Shown piece by piece: positions 32,201 through 39,287 of a stretch of 64,000 nt of DNA. This DNA is from Thraustochytrium sp. TN22. Its lineage: Eukaryota; Sar; Bigyra; Thraustochytrida; Thraustochytriidae. Made by a program: the position numbers and the translations under genes. Each line of letters opens with the position of its first letter. Within the stretch, counting starts at the first letter, position 1. The stretch is from NCBI GenBank assembly GCA_013306675.1, contig JABLUY010000020.1, positions 62,001 to 126,000 of the forward strand, written 5' to 3'. The notes beneath the pieces were generated by a model. The model saw only the letters and a program-made list of their open reading frames with translations. It had not been told where the DNA came from and made no database searches.

Positions 32201-34740
32201 CTTTGCAGCACTCGAGGCTGCATGTCGCTGACCTCACTAATGTCGGTGATCTGGCAGAGGTAGCGCAGGACAGGGCTGCTCGCGGTCTCCATGATCCAAA
32301 TCTCGAGCTCGCCATCCCGCAAGATCATCGGAGGCTGCTCGCTGTTCTCCTTCTTGTCAAGCCGGTGATAAGCCGACACGATCGGGTTGCCGAAGGTCGA
32401 TAAGGCGTCGTTCTGGCTCTTCGTCCCAGTCCCCGCGCCAGTGGCAAGCAGACGTCTGGAGTCTGTGCGAGTGCTGGCGCTGCCCTTCGACCCCTGACGG
32501 TTCATCCTTACGAAGCTTTCTCCAGCCTGGCCAGCTGTGTGGTTCGGGTCGGCGTCGTCGTCGCTTCCATCGTCGCTGGCCCAGTCGTCCTCACTCGCTC
32601 TGCTACCAAGGCTGGTCTCGTCCTGGTCGGGAATCTCTGCCGCCGCAATGGCATCGTCCTCGCTGAAGAAGAGGGCCGGAGGCGGCTCCCAGCCCTCGGC
32701 GTAGTTGATCGGGTCCCTCTCAAAGAGCCACGGGCACTGCTCTCCATTCATGTATGGCGCAGGCAGAAAGCCAGCTGGCACGCCAACACGCGATCGCAGG
32801 TAGCCCGGTGCATCGCTTCGCGCCTCGTTGGGGTCGGCCATGGAATCCGGCGCAAGGTCCGTCGCTTCGTCGTGGTCCAGCTCCGCCTCGGACCGCACCG
32901 GGAGGCTGGTGTTGCGCTCCGAGAGCACCTTGTAGCGGTTGCGCTTCTCGAGCTTGGCCGTAATAGAAGGCGATCGCGCTCGCGAGAGCACCTTGGGCTT
33001 GGGCGGCGGGTATGGGGACATGCCGAATTCCATAAAGCCTTGCAAGCCGGTCACCGTGCGCAACATGGTAGGTGTGAACATGGGCACCACCTCGCGGCCC
33101 GAGCGGCACAGCATAGGCGCCACAGTTGTGCAGCCCTCTGGAACATCGGCGAGCGGCGGGACGCGAACTGCAATGCGGACGGTGGCATGAGCCGTTCCGA
33201 CCGCGACGATCGTGATCTCACGGACGCCGCGAATCTGTTCCACAGCCTCCTCGTCCGCCACAAAGACGCGAGCACACGCCACCTCGGGCGAAACAGCTCC
33301 GGCGGGCTCCTCTTCGGCGCTGCTGTGCTCGGGCAGCACGGGCTCCCGTGCTGCAAGCTGAGCGGCCGTTCCCGGAAGATGCAAGACGGCACGCACGTTT
33401 TCGACGCGCAAGCGAACTTCGATCATGATGTCCGACAAACAGGCGTCGGCAGCGCTGCGCAGCGCAGCATAGCCGCGGAAGGGGACGAGCCTCTGCCCGA
33501 GCAGCATCGCGAACCCCCGTACGCACTCCACGCGAAGCTCCGCGGCCCTGTAGCGCACCTCGAGCTCGTCCATACGCGAGAACACGCCCGCCCAGGCACT
33601 GAGAAAGGCGAGTGTGGCCCTTTCCACATGGTGATTTCTGTACGCCTCCAACAGCCTTTGCATGAGAGGCACGAAGAGGGCGCAGAAGCGTAGTAAGCCC
33701 AAGTCGGTGTCGTTTGCGTCGCTTGAGGGGCCCTCCATGTCGAAGTCATCGAAGTCGTCGTCCAAAGCAGCCGCATCGTCCGTAAGGCTGACTTGGGAGA
33801 GCAAGAGCCGCGTCTCGCTCGCCAGCATGCGCAGCACGTGGGTGACGACGAGCGGCGAGAGACGCGCGCGGGCAGCGAGGAGCTCGTACGCAACAAAGAG
33901 CGTTCCCGCGCGACAGCGCTGGCGGCTGGCAGGCTGCTCAAAGCGGATAGAAATGTCCATGCACCGCGTGAGCACCGCCACCCAGCGTTGCTCAAGGGCG
34001 TCACCCTCGCAAAAGCTCCAGTGCCGCGGCAGCCGCGCGCTTTCCTCCGCGTGGGCATTGAAAGACGCAGCCACTTCGTGCAAGACGAATTGCCTAAGTT
34101 TCTCGCGCTGCGTCTGGCTCTCTCCGCCCAGCATCGAGCCGATGAGGCGCGCGCGGCTCGCGCGTCGGGTCTGCGCGAAATTGCGCGGCTCCGAGGCGGC
34201 CTCACCATGCGTTCGCAGGGTTGTCTCCATGGTCGACACGGCTAGCAGTCGGAGGTCCTCCACTTCGTCCCCCGCCGCAAGGTCCTGCAGCACGGTCACG
34301 AGGCGACCTGCGTCGCGGCCGGACAGCACGTCCCACATAGGGTGGCCCTGAAAGAGCGTTCCAATGCACAGCAGCGCCGCCTTGCGCACGACCGCCTCCG
34401 GGTGCTCCAGGCGCCGGATGATACTTCGGACGAGCCTCTCCACGGACTCCCAGTCCTGCGCTGCGAATCCTGCGTCAGCGCTCTGCTTCGCCTTGACCAT
34501 CATGGCGTACTCCTCTTCGTACGGCACGCTGCCCAGGGCCATCTCGCTTCGGACTTGCGGTCTCGCGCGCACCGCCGCCGCCGCCGCGCCGCGAAGCTGC
34601 GTCGCGGTCATCTCCACGGCATCCTCGCTCTCCCTGGCTAGTCTCCCGAGCGAGCTTCCGTCGTCCTTCTCCTCCTCGAGCGTGCCCGCGTCGTCGTCGT
34701 CGTCGCCGGCGCCACCGCGCGGCGCGTCGGTTGACGCCAT
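20242..34740 (-). CDS. Giant ASH/MSP-domain axonemal protein, HYDIN-like
   Basis: One uninterrupted frame of 14,499 bp encodes 4832 residues, near the size of animal HYDIN (about 5100) and trypanosome hydin. From about residue 1245 to the C-terminus it is a string of ASH/MSP-type immunoglobulin-like domains. They are recognisable by repeats of the form FGxxxxG...L.N.G...L (for example IFNFGALTRGARAKRTWRLC, DADFGVILRHARVQRGIQVR, LDFGRIATHIRQATYLHVAN) followed by LxPGE...V.F.P. HYDIN is a central-pair projection protein needed for flagellar beating. The N-terminal 400 residues look like HEAT-type helices and residues 600-900 are acidic and disordered, unlike the animal protein, and I see no P-loop of the adenylate-kinase-like domain of HYDIN. 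Other ASH proteins (CFAP47, CFAP65, CFAP74, DLEC1) are shorter. The first frame codon is GTG at 34782, so I start at the ATG at 34740. Confidence 0.75.
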   Translation of the reverse strand: MASTDAPRGGAGDDDDDAGTLEEEKDDGSSLGRLARESEDAVEMTATQLRGAAAAAVRARPQVRSEMALGSVPYEEEYAMMVKAKQSADAGFAAQDWESVERLVRSIIRRLEHPEAVVRKAALLCIGTLFQGHPMWDVLSGRDAGRLVTVLQDLAAGDEVEDLRLLAVSTMETTLRTHGEAASEPRNFAQTRRASRARLIGSMLGGESQTQREKLRQFVLHEVAASFNAHAEESARLPRHWSFCEGDALEQRWVAVLTRCMDISIRFEQPASRQRCRAGTLFVAYELLAARARLSPLVVTHVLRMLASETRLLLSQVSLTDDAAALDDDFDDFDMEGPSSDANDTDLGLLRFCALFVPLMQRLLEAYRNHHVERATLAFLSAWAGVFSRMDELEVRYRAAELRVECVRGFAMLLGQRLVPFRGYAALRSAADACLSDIMIEVRLRVENVRAVLHLPGTAAQLAAREPVLPEHSSAEEEPAGAVSPEVACARVFVADEEAVEQIRGVREITIVAVGTAHATVRIAVRVPPLADVPEGCTTVAPMLCRSGREVVPMFTPTMLRTVTGLQGFMEFGMSPYPPPKPKVLSRARSPSITAKLEKRNRYKVLSERNTSLPVRSEAELDHDEATDLAPDSMADPNEARSDAPGYLRSRVGVPAGFLPAPYMNGEQCPWLFERDPINYAEGWEPPPALFFSEDDAIAAAEIPDQDETSLGSRASEDDWASDDGSDDDADPNHTAGQAGESFVRMNRQGSKGSASTRTDSRRLLATGAGTGTKSQNDALSTFGNPIVSAYHRLDKKENSEQPPMILRDGELEIWIMETASSPVLRYLCQITDISEVSDMQPRVLQSDRSRGSLDSSDDGASVSSAGFDAEGMSWSDGGSSPRQDDGEGFAAAGDEGTKAAAAEDGAGLTASQAVPGRWKEEDRLEIRFRLASECTSPQGHAREVMCATVVVLEVLEDDQDLEMWGTDRDETGTSMARSNPIPAGLLDNDKVVYAPPCNLPPEPRRYARSTGAPLYGAAAPLRKRPVACTSTGRFAYATDERVSHAERPILYSNAGHPFFRSPESVLPAPSGYTSTGVPYYSVVSIVLHPFFPSFIRRRSMVRKACQLTRRAMLRASPAAFAKVRAAAAFLRSGAAPALEGANSSDFHVSISGGSGSAALEHGLSGLDSDDDEEDGDEEDFFLNEDGDDATNYFVAASNRLSKKRSAQTHGNSTLSLMASIYSGADGVEASSGSKLRLIFELAEISFEHSMTEEVRTVNVQTSVAPTKELSVFVMLDPPEVFVANPALLRFSPKETSQTISITFRPHKHPERSSHVHGEVRIQDFAGAVLGTTQLRAFRGPVVEISTIQRRSIWVPPGQQTMLVAAISNLCAEQVDLTLEMASSSCENEEAQDTFESFGATSTFAVDASALSVFKFQEALVPIHFAPGEVTGRHTAILRLKTSTFEEHQLEVNAFCGVPLHARLLTPRERLVYVADPTDQNQALPSVLKKRNSTLRAMRLDAQPTVSALLAAAPRDYSVNNLDGIASSASHSSEQGDGEATGGRAVTRQWSQVRKLMTGVGGFKTRRQFLYDRPGDRPEEQVPFVEELARKAVNKSFTRADLSGADDKLETHFPLDDADSDGSGIDLELEGEGEDQFDDEVETKALKVSYDWESVDMDGSGALAVDFGLIDPFQIVRRKFVLENISSEGILAGFQLEGCPWVKGFPSLIEVAAENIAVVDLEASGPGDWSGPFEVFLEVSAAILRTPLSIRLFGFVGRAVEFALEPRTFFGAHLPSAESLVLRAPLVNHSPYQVEVILLPLAEGFSASVGSDTRDAVTIEPLEVADVEIAFNPGQCRGVYRSLLGVRVLKPTPATYAAAGPAGLLELVAIVAAPQAHSVPIRYDLNRVAQLRAWLDDSRPGSFFGPAGGSLGFARRLGSVSRHATELCQLCDEPVEVSEGDSALFGTRILWTTAEDGGSSSTCDETGVLKLQTPSLSTVVSSLKGEGADDAALELASVDETAICTPGLSASLENLPRVDISEMAPCSAPCGFGFVALVHREGSDGPVTRLSSLVVQRHGPLRAEALPRAGKTAVVDFGACAAGVVRRRWLILRNWSAYAARYEVRMPLLEHDLGFEPFVLAESEARGRLRPFEARLLPVEFHPASQTKLRERAVITLEAARPARNAEDSEREVTEMEVTLVGHAFIEAIQGLPDPEEIFNFGALTRGARAKRTWRLCNKGTTPQDLSFSVAPPFSAVPASLTLEPGETKDVVLAFEPRASGSFLQELTCMANGKPLVFSLRGVAGEASVQLSAGLTGEVAFGPRPFATRTSTFITVINTGTLPLQLTRVNYSGPHELAWQARRFRLHFAGMVPSVSKARRPLSFVEKPHGWSRLRAERRQVLQRLRAKMPGRSKLRTGRFAPVQAMGSFMVRSKPSLHAVDHSMRGSRRQFSAIRAPSRANSSRKSLLASMKRTSHESQGSMLIITRSTKQPSGSLLGSSSSLLKPEKAKAVMDEHADAAVQRFLQGLGAGALVRLDMQTPLDTYTDVTLPELPPLKTGDCFIFRVDFVAEVGVPVSIPVSLHFAPWQVSDMAMDLGLGDIELEHVSGAISRTRLEGVAVRRLKVAPTSLTFKPTAAAEHYPPGVTPEGTPLNVTITNESLQPQGFRFVRCNSTSFEIPDGEVVVQPGAVVAVPIRFRPALAGTEYHAQLALEDIFGRREIKLAGTGAVAHVSASPAMVRLPAVKVGREVSLKLVLANTGKLKAEAQVSCSSPHFRLSQESFLLGASGGSEAVLVTCSLTAEAKQLLGDAETLNATILVRWQLVPGGSWTTTPVPVSAAVGRVVLTAADQDRDMGLLTLHCASEARFKLRNEGNVYCEFRIPEELTPPSFLSVSLTPESGTLEPGETADVLVRVVPHECDLVDFSIPLVSDGGRLDLRLRGRVVAPQVQIPEDRDADFGVILRHARVQRGIQVRNTGLTEVVIRAKLLLHNRKLDGHRKTVANKVLSMWSGPTSGATLTPAALTDKSTSDEAESGDHQPDREDSAMHVRGMEVVRNALQGRHTNSSDRNDDREEAPPDPDQPDFVRAQAFALGPVHVTLAPDEAATLVLEAYGDEDLEGLGEEAKTFLATWSLAVDQIPGKTWSGRLRAMVGTLAARVELPEGGALRPSSAAQQRRPQQEQQNSLVPNEAQSPLLSYFGVCIVGHEFVRKGACTLVNQGTVDVEFLVQPEQRDLNVSPDDVSFRVHPLAGRLAPGERMAVDVVFCARLEGFHQLLADVVFRPTGSASGAGSELREQIAFAATTGQPRLLCLASTLNFGRCQIDGDAVSASFELQSAGNCAVSWSARLAEGEGLFKLDVDRGEIPAKDDQLVTVTFRPTSDTLQDDEDLVDCRGVVLVEWAGQAPFEIILLGEGARGRLRWTLRGGPDEIDAGATGIAFGTRPIHLGCPTAWQHLELHNDGKLDLDLRVRTDLAAKIFAVCFDAEEVRRRDIELQMERRFAKAEESSALTGEALELSRAMANQALGRRSSSNAKDDDLSAALSMTASSKDPGCALQGRRKLRLQPGEHAHVHVGFAPSSEESFVGRLKVTLAGTAGSALEIPVTGAGGELALRVDSPPAQLRSIGVGFITTHTMTVLNDGALASPIELSLEPAQLSETVSFVILGTAAEAALPQYEIEARHEKAGHEARGDCRTVYTIEGHGTLRISIGFNPSTQGPLQGKVLVIPRHEGLETLELTTRTISTRSGVGGARSYGEVDVGPFGLALPLDMEAINNRLRLSRTSNFALGRVPPGQACSDVRRILNGTDLDIDFSARVSRPDQAWQVSPAKGRLPAGASVELCVQFLTDDEDVDNWHEVDIEVFNETTASCDVRLRGYASVGRPELATNLDGQGVLDFGSCQLNACVCVPIVLRNTGTGMLHVRPRIEYESRENHEQVLFLGWRRPKSTLRDRPVPARLELAVGDAGEAAEEAEEYAKGLGAMLSHEGCGHGEGIEQPLMKGFGVLAPGSVLELTLAFAPRFRGAVAARLHLDTNQTRGLGGGAREVELRAEGQAFDLQMDQLTSRVHFGPWLMGETPTFSLALRRRGEMDVPLKLLFDEPRWDSRWPPPFGCGGILRGDREGALGAAPREPTTHAMGHLALSQAELVAGDSEEAVVLRLAVPEAWLDGKGVPTKASAAKFRALILAQPPAPAPSTIPLFLLRPGNLPPFRIDVMYNLDLPRVRVELPDAVKTGEERDQVRIRDLSAPEGSGDQTAGLSEEDRALVVAHLVFGSVLTRQPVSRSFVLSTNSKLRIPFKAQIHVHKHPHSTENYNAHFSLTRKEGILEAGEPVAIKLRCNFPVPFDSAHNPVAVRISFLHGALPEAILPVRVKTMEHVFRAASLTPVRFPDAVFLGGTQEAGLRLENATEDPVEARISFSDAAFYTTLANPIKVSVSEPFWVPVLFKPRVEAVYEATMEIQVDKLVFVIQLSGSGVEARIKLKPAACVDFGFVGTRLSASEALVLRNTSALPMYVQLEAVGDNDGFQASTTQFALKGRASRSVDVRFSPVLEQTYEAALMVRAFDRDPNTQPPAPAPAPAAGQGKASECPAARRLLEESVRLVGMGGRVDLAFSPTLDFGRIATHIRQATYLHVANTGDVALDLKLVPRESDAGALKLAPPQLSLLPGQDATVNVLLTLREDGPHALWVDLVPSADALTTNPYGWKVRVDSVGDRIALSAELQRILDEERLPMLEHRSDDVEDEHLHRVVQPIVRLPSFGLDHLLAPVEPALESAAQSLHNALARPAPLVSETSAYNVAPKWHQNRAPLRMERNGRAHDAQLQPAAYTFTDAHWRALFFGDSSDSSGTGGGGSGGAA

Positions 34741-35121
34741 GCGCGCCGAGAGCGCCGCCTTCTCGCGGCCGTTCGCCGCCACCTGTGCGTGCGAGCGGGG
34801 CGCTGCCTGCGCGCGCGCGCCCGCCCGCGCGCCCGCGTGCCTGTCGCGTCGCCCGTGGACGCGCGACGCTGCGCGCGCGCGAGCGTCAACGGAGTTGGTC
34901 TTTGCCGGCGAACTTGAGCTCGTGGGACGCGCGTGCGTGGGACGCGCGTGTGGGCGCGGTACGGGCGTCGCGCAGAGCAGCCGGCCCGCGAGCTCCTCTT
35001 CGCGCCATGAGCGAGGCTCAAAATGGAACCGAGCGCTGCGTCAGCGAGCTTGCAACTCACACAGTCTCGGCGCTAGCTAGCTAGTGTCGTGAACAACTGC
35101 ACGCAAAGATTATAGTTAGGC
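34741..35121. promoter_or_regulatory. Upstream region of the HYDIN-like gene
   Basis: These 381 bp hold the promoter of the HYDIN-like gene and the 3' flank of the IQ/WW gene. A GCTAGCTAGCTAG run lies at 35072-35084, and the half nearer the start codon is CGCGCG-rich. No coding signal is seen. Confidence 0.4.
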
Positions 35122-38100
35122 CTACCATGGCTTCTTCCAGGTGGACTCGCCCGTGTGCTTGTGCACGTAGTAGCAGGCCTGGTCCGCGGCGGAAAAGTAC
35201 TCATCCCAGACCTCGGATGGGTGCTTGAGCGCGTCAGGTTTGTCCCAGACGATCTGCTCGGTTGTCTGCGTAAATGCGTTCCAGCAGTAGTAGTAGGGCT
35301 TCCCGGAGGCTTCGTCGAAGGCTTCATACCACTGTCGATGAGCGTCATCGTCCAGGGCGTCTTGTCGCTCCTCACTGGAGAGCGTGGCGGCGACATTTTG
35401 AGGGGTTCTGGCGCGCCCCTTGCGCTCGTGCTCGGGCTTCATCTCGTCTGGACGCTCGTACGTCCACTCGCCGGTGACGGAACTGACCCAATAGGCGGCG
35501 CTGCGCTCGAAGTCCCAGTACTCGGTATACTCGAAGCCGAGATCATCCAGCGGGCGCTCCCAGGTGGTCTCCTTGGTGTCACGGTTGACGTAGAATGGCC
35601 GGTTGAGCCCCGGGTGAATGAAGGTCTTCCAAAGCGGCTCGTCTGGGTCGGGCCCGAGAATCTCGGGCCGCTCCCAGGTGGACTCGGCCGTGGACGGGTT
35701 CTCGTAGTACTTGAGGCCGGAGTCTGCATCGACATGGACGACCCAATGGTCTCGCTCGCGCTCCTCTCTGGCGCGCGCGCGCTCCTGACGCAAAAAGCGA
35801 CGCATGTGCATCTCCTCGTGCAACATGGCCTGGCGCGCCGCGCGCTCCTGCTCGGCGTGATCGTAGGCCACCGGCTTGTCGAAGCTGGTCTCCAGGGTGA
35901 CCGTGTTGTAGTAGTACGTCTGCTCGTTCCACGTGTCCCAGTGACGAGTCCACTCGCACACGAGGCCCTCGTCGTCCGTGTCGCCGACGTCGTCGCCTGC
36001 TGCGTGAGCAGCGTTGGCGCGCCTGGCCTGCTGCACGAGGAAAGCCGCGTAGGCGCCTTGATTGCGTCGCCAGTTGCGTTGGATGCGTAGCGCCGCGCGC
36101 TTGCGCGCCATGTGCTCCCTGTAGGCGCGCTGCAGGCGACGAGCGCACGCGTGTTTGCCGCGGCGCTCGGCTTTGAAGACGGTCGCAAGGTGTTCCCTAC
36201 GTGCAGCGTGCACGCATCGCGCCAGGTGGCCTCGCACGATGGGCTGGATTCGGCGCGCGGCCTCGCGCTGCTTCGCGTAGACGGTCTTGGCCTGCATGCA
36301 GCGCACGAGGCTTTGAATGCGCGTCGCGGCGGCGTGCGCGGTTTGGACGCGACGCCGCACGATCCAGCCCCGGACCACGGCCTGCAGACGGGTTGCGGCG
36401 GCTCGCGAGGCAAGATAGCCTGCACGTTGCTCCCAGCCGCGCGCTTCGGCCTGGATTCGAACGGCCGCGCTGCGCTGCTGTATGAACTCGTGGCGCTCCG
36501 TCCAGCCGCGCTGCGCCGCCTGGATACGGACCGAGGCCGCGTGCTCGAGGGCGACCTTTTGGCGCGCCATGCGGCCACGCTGCAGCGCCTGCATACGCTG
36601 CAGTGCGCGACACTGCTCGTTGTAGGCCCTGCGGCACAGGTGCATCCGGACGACGGCCTGGACGACCACGGCCGCGGCGGTCTGGCGTCGCAGTTCGCGG
36701 CGTACGAGGTGGCCCCGGAAGAGCGCCTGGATGCGTCTCGCCCTGCCCCCGCGCTTCGCATGCAGCCGCCAGCGCATACCGGCCATCATGAGCGCGTGCT
36801 GGCGGCGCGCAAGCTTGTAGCGCTGTGCCTGCTCCAGAATGCGTGAGACACGCCGACGCCAGGCGCGCTGCACGCGCACAGCTGCTCCAATGTGCTCACG
36901 CGTCCAATGCACTTCGAAGATGACGCCCTCGCGGCTCGCGGCGTGCGCGGCTTCGTGATCGCGCAGAACAGAGTGGATCATGCGCATGCACGACCCGCAG
37001 AACTTGCCCAGACACGCGCGGCAGTAGATGGCGCAGACCTCATCCGCGCACTCGTCACAGAGGGGCATGCCATGCAGACGCTCGCGGCGCGCACGAAGCG
37101 CTGCCAACATGCAGCGCGCCGCGTGTGCTCGAGCGGCTCGCTGAATGACGGCAGCCGCGACGCGCTGCTCGCAGAACCTCCGCCGCCCGAGGATGCTGCG
37201 CCCCCAGGTCTGCACCGCCACTGCAGCGCGCTTGCGCGCTGCGTACCAGCGGTGCCAGCGCCACGCGCGCTGGAAGGCCCTCGCAGCCAGGTAGAGCCGT
37301 AGCCGCTTCGCGCGGTACGCCCGCTGGATGCGCCTGGCGCAGACCTCGCGCTGTCGATTGCGCACCGCAATCTTCACCGCAAAGGCCCGGTAGAAGCGCT
37401 GGATGATGCGCGCGCAGCGCTCGCGCTCGCGCCGGACGAGGAAGATGCCCAGCTGCGCGTGCTTGCAGCGCCAACGCGCTTGGATGCGAACGGCGCAGCG
37501 CTCCAGGAGCGCGCGCCGTAGGACCGCCGCCCGCCGCCGCGCCTGTCGTCCGCGAACCATGCTCTCTATGACCGTGGCGGCCGCGTTGCGCTGGAGAACC
37601 TGCACGCGCCGCAAGTGCACCCGCAGCTGGCCCTGATGGCCGCGCCACCGCGTTTGCACGCGAAGCGCAGCCAGCTCCCGCCGGCGCTCCTGCACGCGGC
37701 ACTTGGCGACTACGACGCGCATGAAGCGGGTGATGCGTCGCGCTGCGCGCTGCCGCCGCCGGACGCGCAGTACTTGGCGCGCCACGCGAATGCCAGCAAA
37801 AGTCCGCCATGCCTCCTGCACCACAACGGCGGCGTCCTCGCGGCGCAGACTGGCCTCGGCCGCAGCTCGAGCGCTGCGAGCGAGGATGCTGCGCGCAAAG
37901 CACTGCAGCGCCGTCGCGGCCCTCTCGACACCCCGCTCGGCGCGACGATCAGCGCAAAACGCCAGCGCTTTGCGTTGGCGGAAGCGGCACGCGATGCGCG
38001 TCTGGGCGGCCGCGCGCCTCCGGCGCACGCACCAAGCGCGCGCCACGTGGCCTCTGTACACGCGCTGGATCTGCAGGGCGCCAGCATATCGACCCCGAGT

Positions 38101-38847
38101 TGATGCCTCCACGGCGCGCTCGCGCAGGATAGCCAGGGCCTGGCCCGCCTGCTGCTTGAACCACGCGCGAGCGATCACCCGCGAGCGCGAGGCTAGAAAG
38201 CGTGCCCGATGGAATTCAACTCGCTGCTGCAGCCGGCTTTCGATGCGGTGCACCTCGTTGTTGCCCTCCAAGGCGGCCGGCTCCGCCGCGTAATAGGCCG
38301 GGTCATGACTCGCTTCACGAAACATCCCAAGACGCTGCACGATCTCGACCTTGATGCGTTTCTTCGCCTCTAGCTCGCTCAGAGACACGCCCTGCATGCC
38401 TGAGTTAAATACTCGCTGCATGGCCTTTTGCGGGTGCGTACCGGCGCGCAAGCGGCTCCAGACCTCCTCGCGCGCGTGTGCCACGCTCCACGTCGAGCCG
38501 TGCCACACGAGGCCGTGCGACGGCATGGTCAGGCGCACCACGCCGGCGCATAATGAGGCGGCAGCAGCGGCGCCAGCGGCGCTCTGCAGCGCAGCGACCT
38601 CCTCTTCGATCTCTTGGACGCGGCGGCCGTCCTCTGCGTCCATCCTGGCCCGCTCCCTGACGCGCATCTTGCGCACCATGGCTCGCTTCGGGAGCTGCGC
38701 TCGCGCCACAGCGTCGGCGTACTCCTGCACGCGCGACTTGTCTGCGTACAGCTTCGCGCGCGCGTCTGTCTCGCGCGGCCGCGGCCGCTTGCCGCGCCGC
38801 TGCCGCGGTGGCGCCTGCTTGCGCGCGGCATCCTCGCGCGCGCCCAT
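35122..38847 (-). CDS. IQ-motif, B-box and WW-domain scaffold protein
   Basis: This 1241-residue basic protein has three parts. Residues about 255-930 are a long array of IQ-like repeats (for example IQRVYRGHVAR, IQALFRGHLVRR, LQAVVRGWIVRR, IQPIVRGHLAR), the kind that binds calmodulin or myosin-type light chains along a helix. The array is interrupted at about 596-634 by a B-box-like zinc site with CDECADEVCAIYC, then CRACLGKFCGSC and HEAAH. Six WW-like domains fill about 960-1241, including YYENPSTAESTWERP, FYVNRDTKETTWERP and YYVHKHTGESTWKKPW; the last ends at the C-terminus. WW domains bind proline-rich ligands. IQ arrays occur in ASPM, myosins and many ciliary proteins. No P-loop motor or kinase domain is present. 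The role is unknown; the divergent promoter shared with an EFCAB9-like gene suggests, without proving, a flagellar or basal-body role. Confidence 0.75.
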   Translation of the reverse strand: MGAREDAARKQAPPRQRRGKRPRPRETDARAKLYADKSRVQEYADAVARAQLPKRAMVRKMRVRERARMDAEDGRRVQEIEEEVAALQSAAGAAAAASLCAGVVRLTMPSHGLVWHGSTWSVAHAREEVWSRLRAGTHPQKAMQRVFNSGMQGVSLSELEAKKRIKVEIVQRLGMFREASHDPAYYAAEPAALEGNNEVHRIESRLQQRVEFHRARFLASRSRVIARAWFKQQAGQALAILRERAVEASTRGRYAGALQIQRVYRGHVARAWCVRRRRAAAQTRIACRFRQRKALAFCADRRAERGVERAATALQCFARSILARSARAAAEASLRREDAAVVVQEAWRTFAGIRVARQVLRVRRRQRAARRITRFMRVVVAKCRVQERRRELAALRVQTRWRGHQGQLRVHLRRVQVLQRNAAATVIESMVRGRQARRRAAVLRRALLERCAVRIQARWRCKHAQLGIFLVRRERERCARIIQRFYRAFAVKIAVRNRQREVCARRIQRAYRAKRLRLYLAARAFQRAWRWHRWYAARKRAAVAVQTWGRSILGRRRFCEQRVAAAVIQRAARAHAARCMLAALRARRERLHGMPLCDECADEVCAIYCRACLGKFCGSCMRMIHSVLRDHEAAHAASREGVIFEVHWTREHIGAAVRVQRAWRRRVSRILEQAQRYKLARRQHALMMAGMRWRLHAKRGGRARRIQALFRGHLVRRELRRQTAAAVVVQAVVRMHLCRRAYNEQCRALQRMQALQRGRMARQKVALEHAASVRIQAAQRGWTERHEFIQQRSAAVRIQAEARGWEQRAGYLASRAAATRLQAVVRGWIVRRRVQTAHAAATRIQSLVRCMQAKTVYAKQREAARRIQPIVRGHLARCVHAARREHLATVFKAERRGKHACARRLQRAYREHMARKRAALRIQRNWRRNQGAYAAFLVQQARRANAAHAAGDDVGDTDDEGLVCEWTRHWDTWNEQTYYYNTVTLETSFDKPVAYDHAEQERAARQAMLHEEMHMRRFLRQERARAREERERDHWVVHVDADSGLKYYENPSTAESTWERPEILGPDPDEPLWKTFIHPGLNRPFYVNRDTKETTWERPLDDLGFEYTEYWDFERSAAYWVSSVTGEWTYERPDEMKPEHERKGRARTPQNVAATLSSEERQDALDDDAHRQWYEAFDEASGKPYYYCWNAFTQTTEQIVWDKPDALKHPSEVWDEYFSAADQACYYVHKHTGESTWKKPW

Positions 38848-39287
38848 GGATGGCCCTCGCCTGCGCACGCGGGCTCGCCGCCGCGCAGACCTGCCGCGCC
38901 TCCGCGCGCGCGCGTAGCTCTCGCCCCAGCGGCCTCGAGCGAGGCCAGGGCAGCCAGAGAACGTGGGCACGTGCGTGCAGCACGCATTTTCTCTCGGCCC
39001 ACAAGGCTGCAGAGAACCTGATAGGGAGTGACTGTGGAGGATGTGCGCGACTGCGCAACGCAAATTACTCTAACGTAACGGAAACACTGGGCCTCGCCAT
39101 CATCCGAGTCCGAGGCCGAGTCTGGGTCCTGACGCCGGTGACGGCAGCCGGGACTCGGAAGCGCCCAGCGACCCAGGGCGCCGCCGCGGCGAGCTCTCTG
39201 CGCGGCAGAGCGGAGGCGGCCAACCCCAAGGAGCGGGGCTGGCTGGCTTGCTCGCCACCGTCGCGGCTTTTTGCGCGGTGGGCAACG
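38848..39287. promoter_or_regulatory. Divergent promoter region between the IQ/WW and EFCAB9-like genes
   Basis: A 440-bp region lies between two head-to-head start codons (38847 minus and 39288 plus). It has a less GC-rich centre at about 39055-39095 containing CTCTAACGTAACGG. Close spacing makes shared regulation plausible. No TATA element is evident. Confidence 0.5.

Noticed and set aside
20476-34641. Numerous long antisense and alternate frames over the HYDIN-like gene
   Set aside because: High GC suppresses stop codons in all frames. None of these frames shows domain signal, while the minus-strand frame has ASH repeats throughout.
38848-39063. Extension of the IQ/WW frame to 39063
   Set aside because: It starts with TTG and has no ATG before 38847; its sequence overlaps the divergent promoter.
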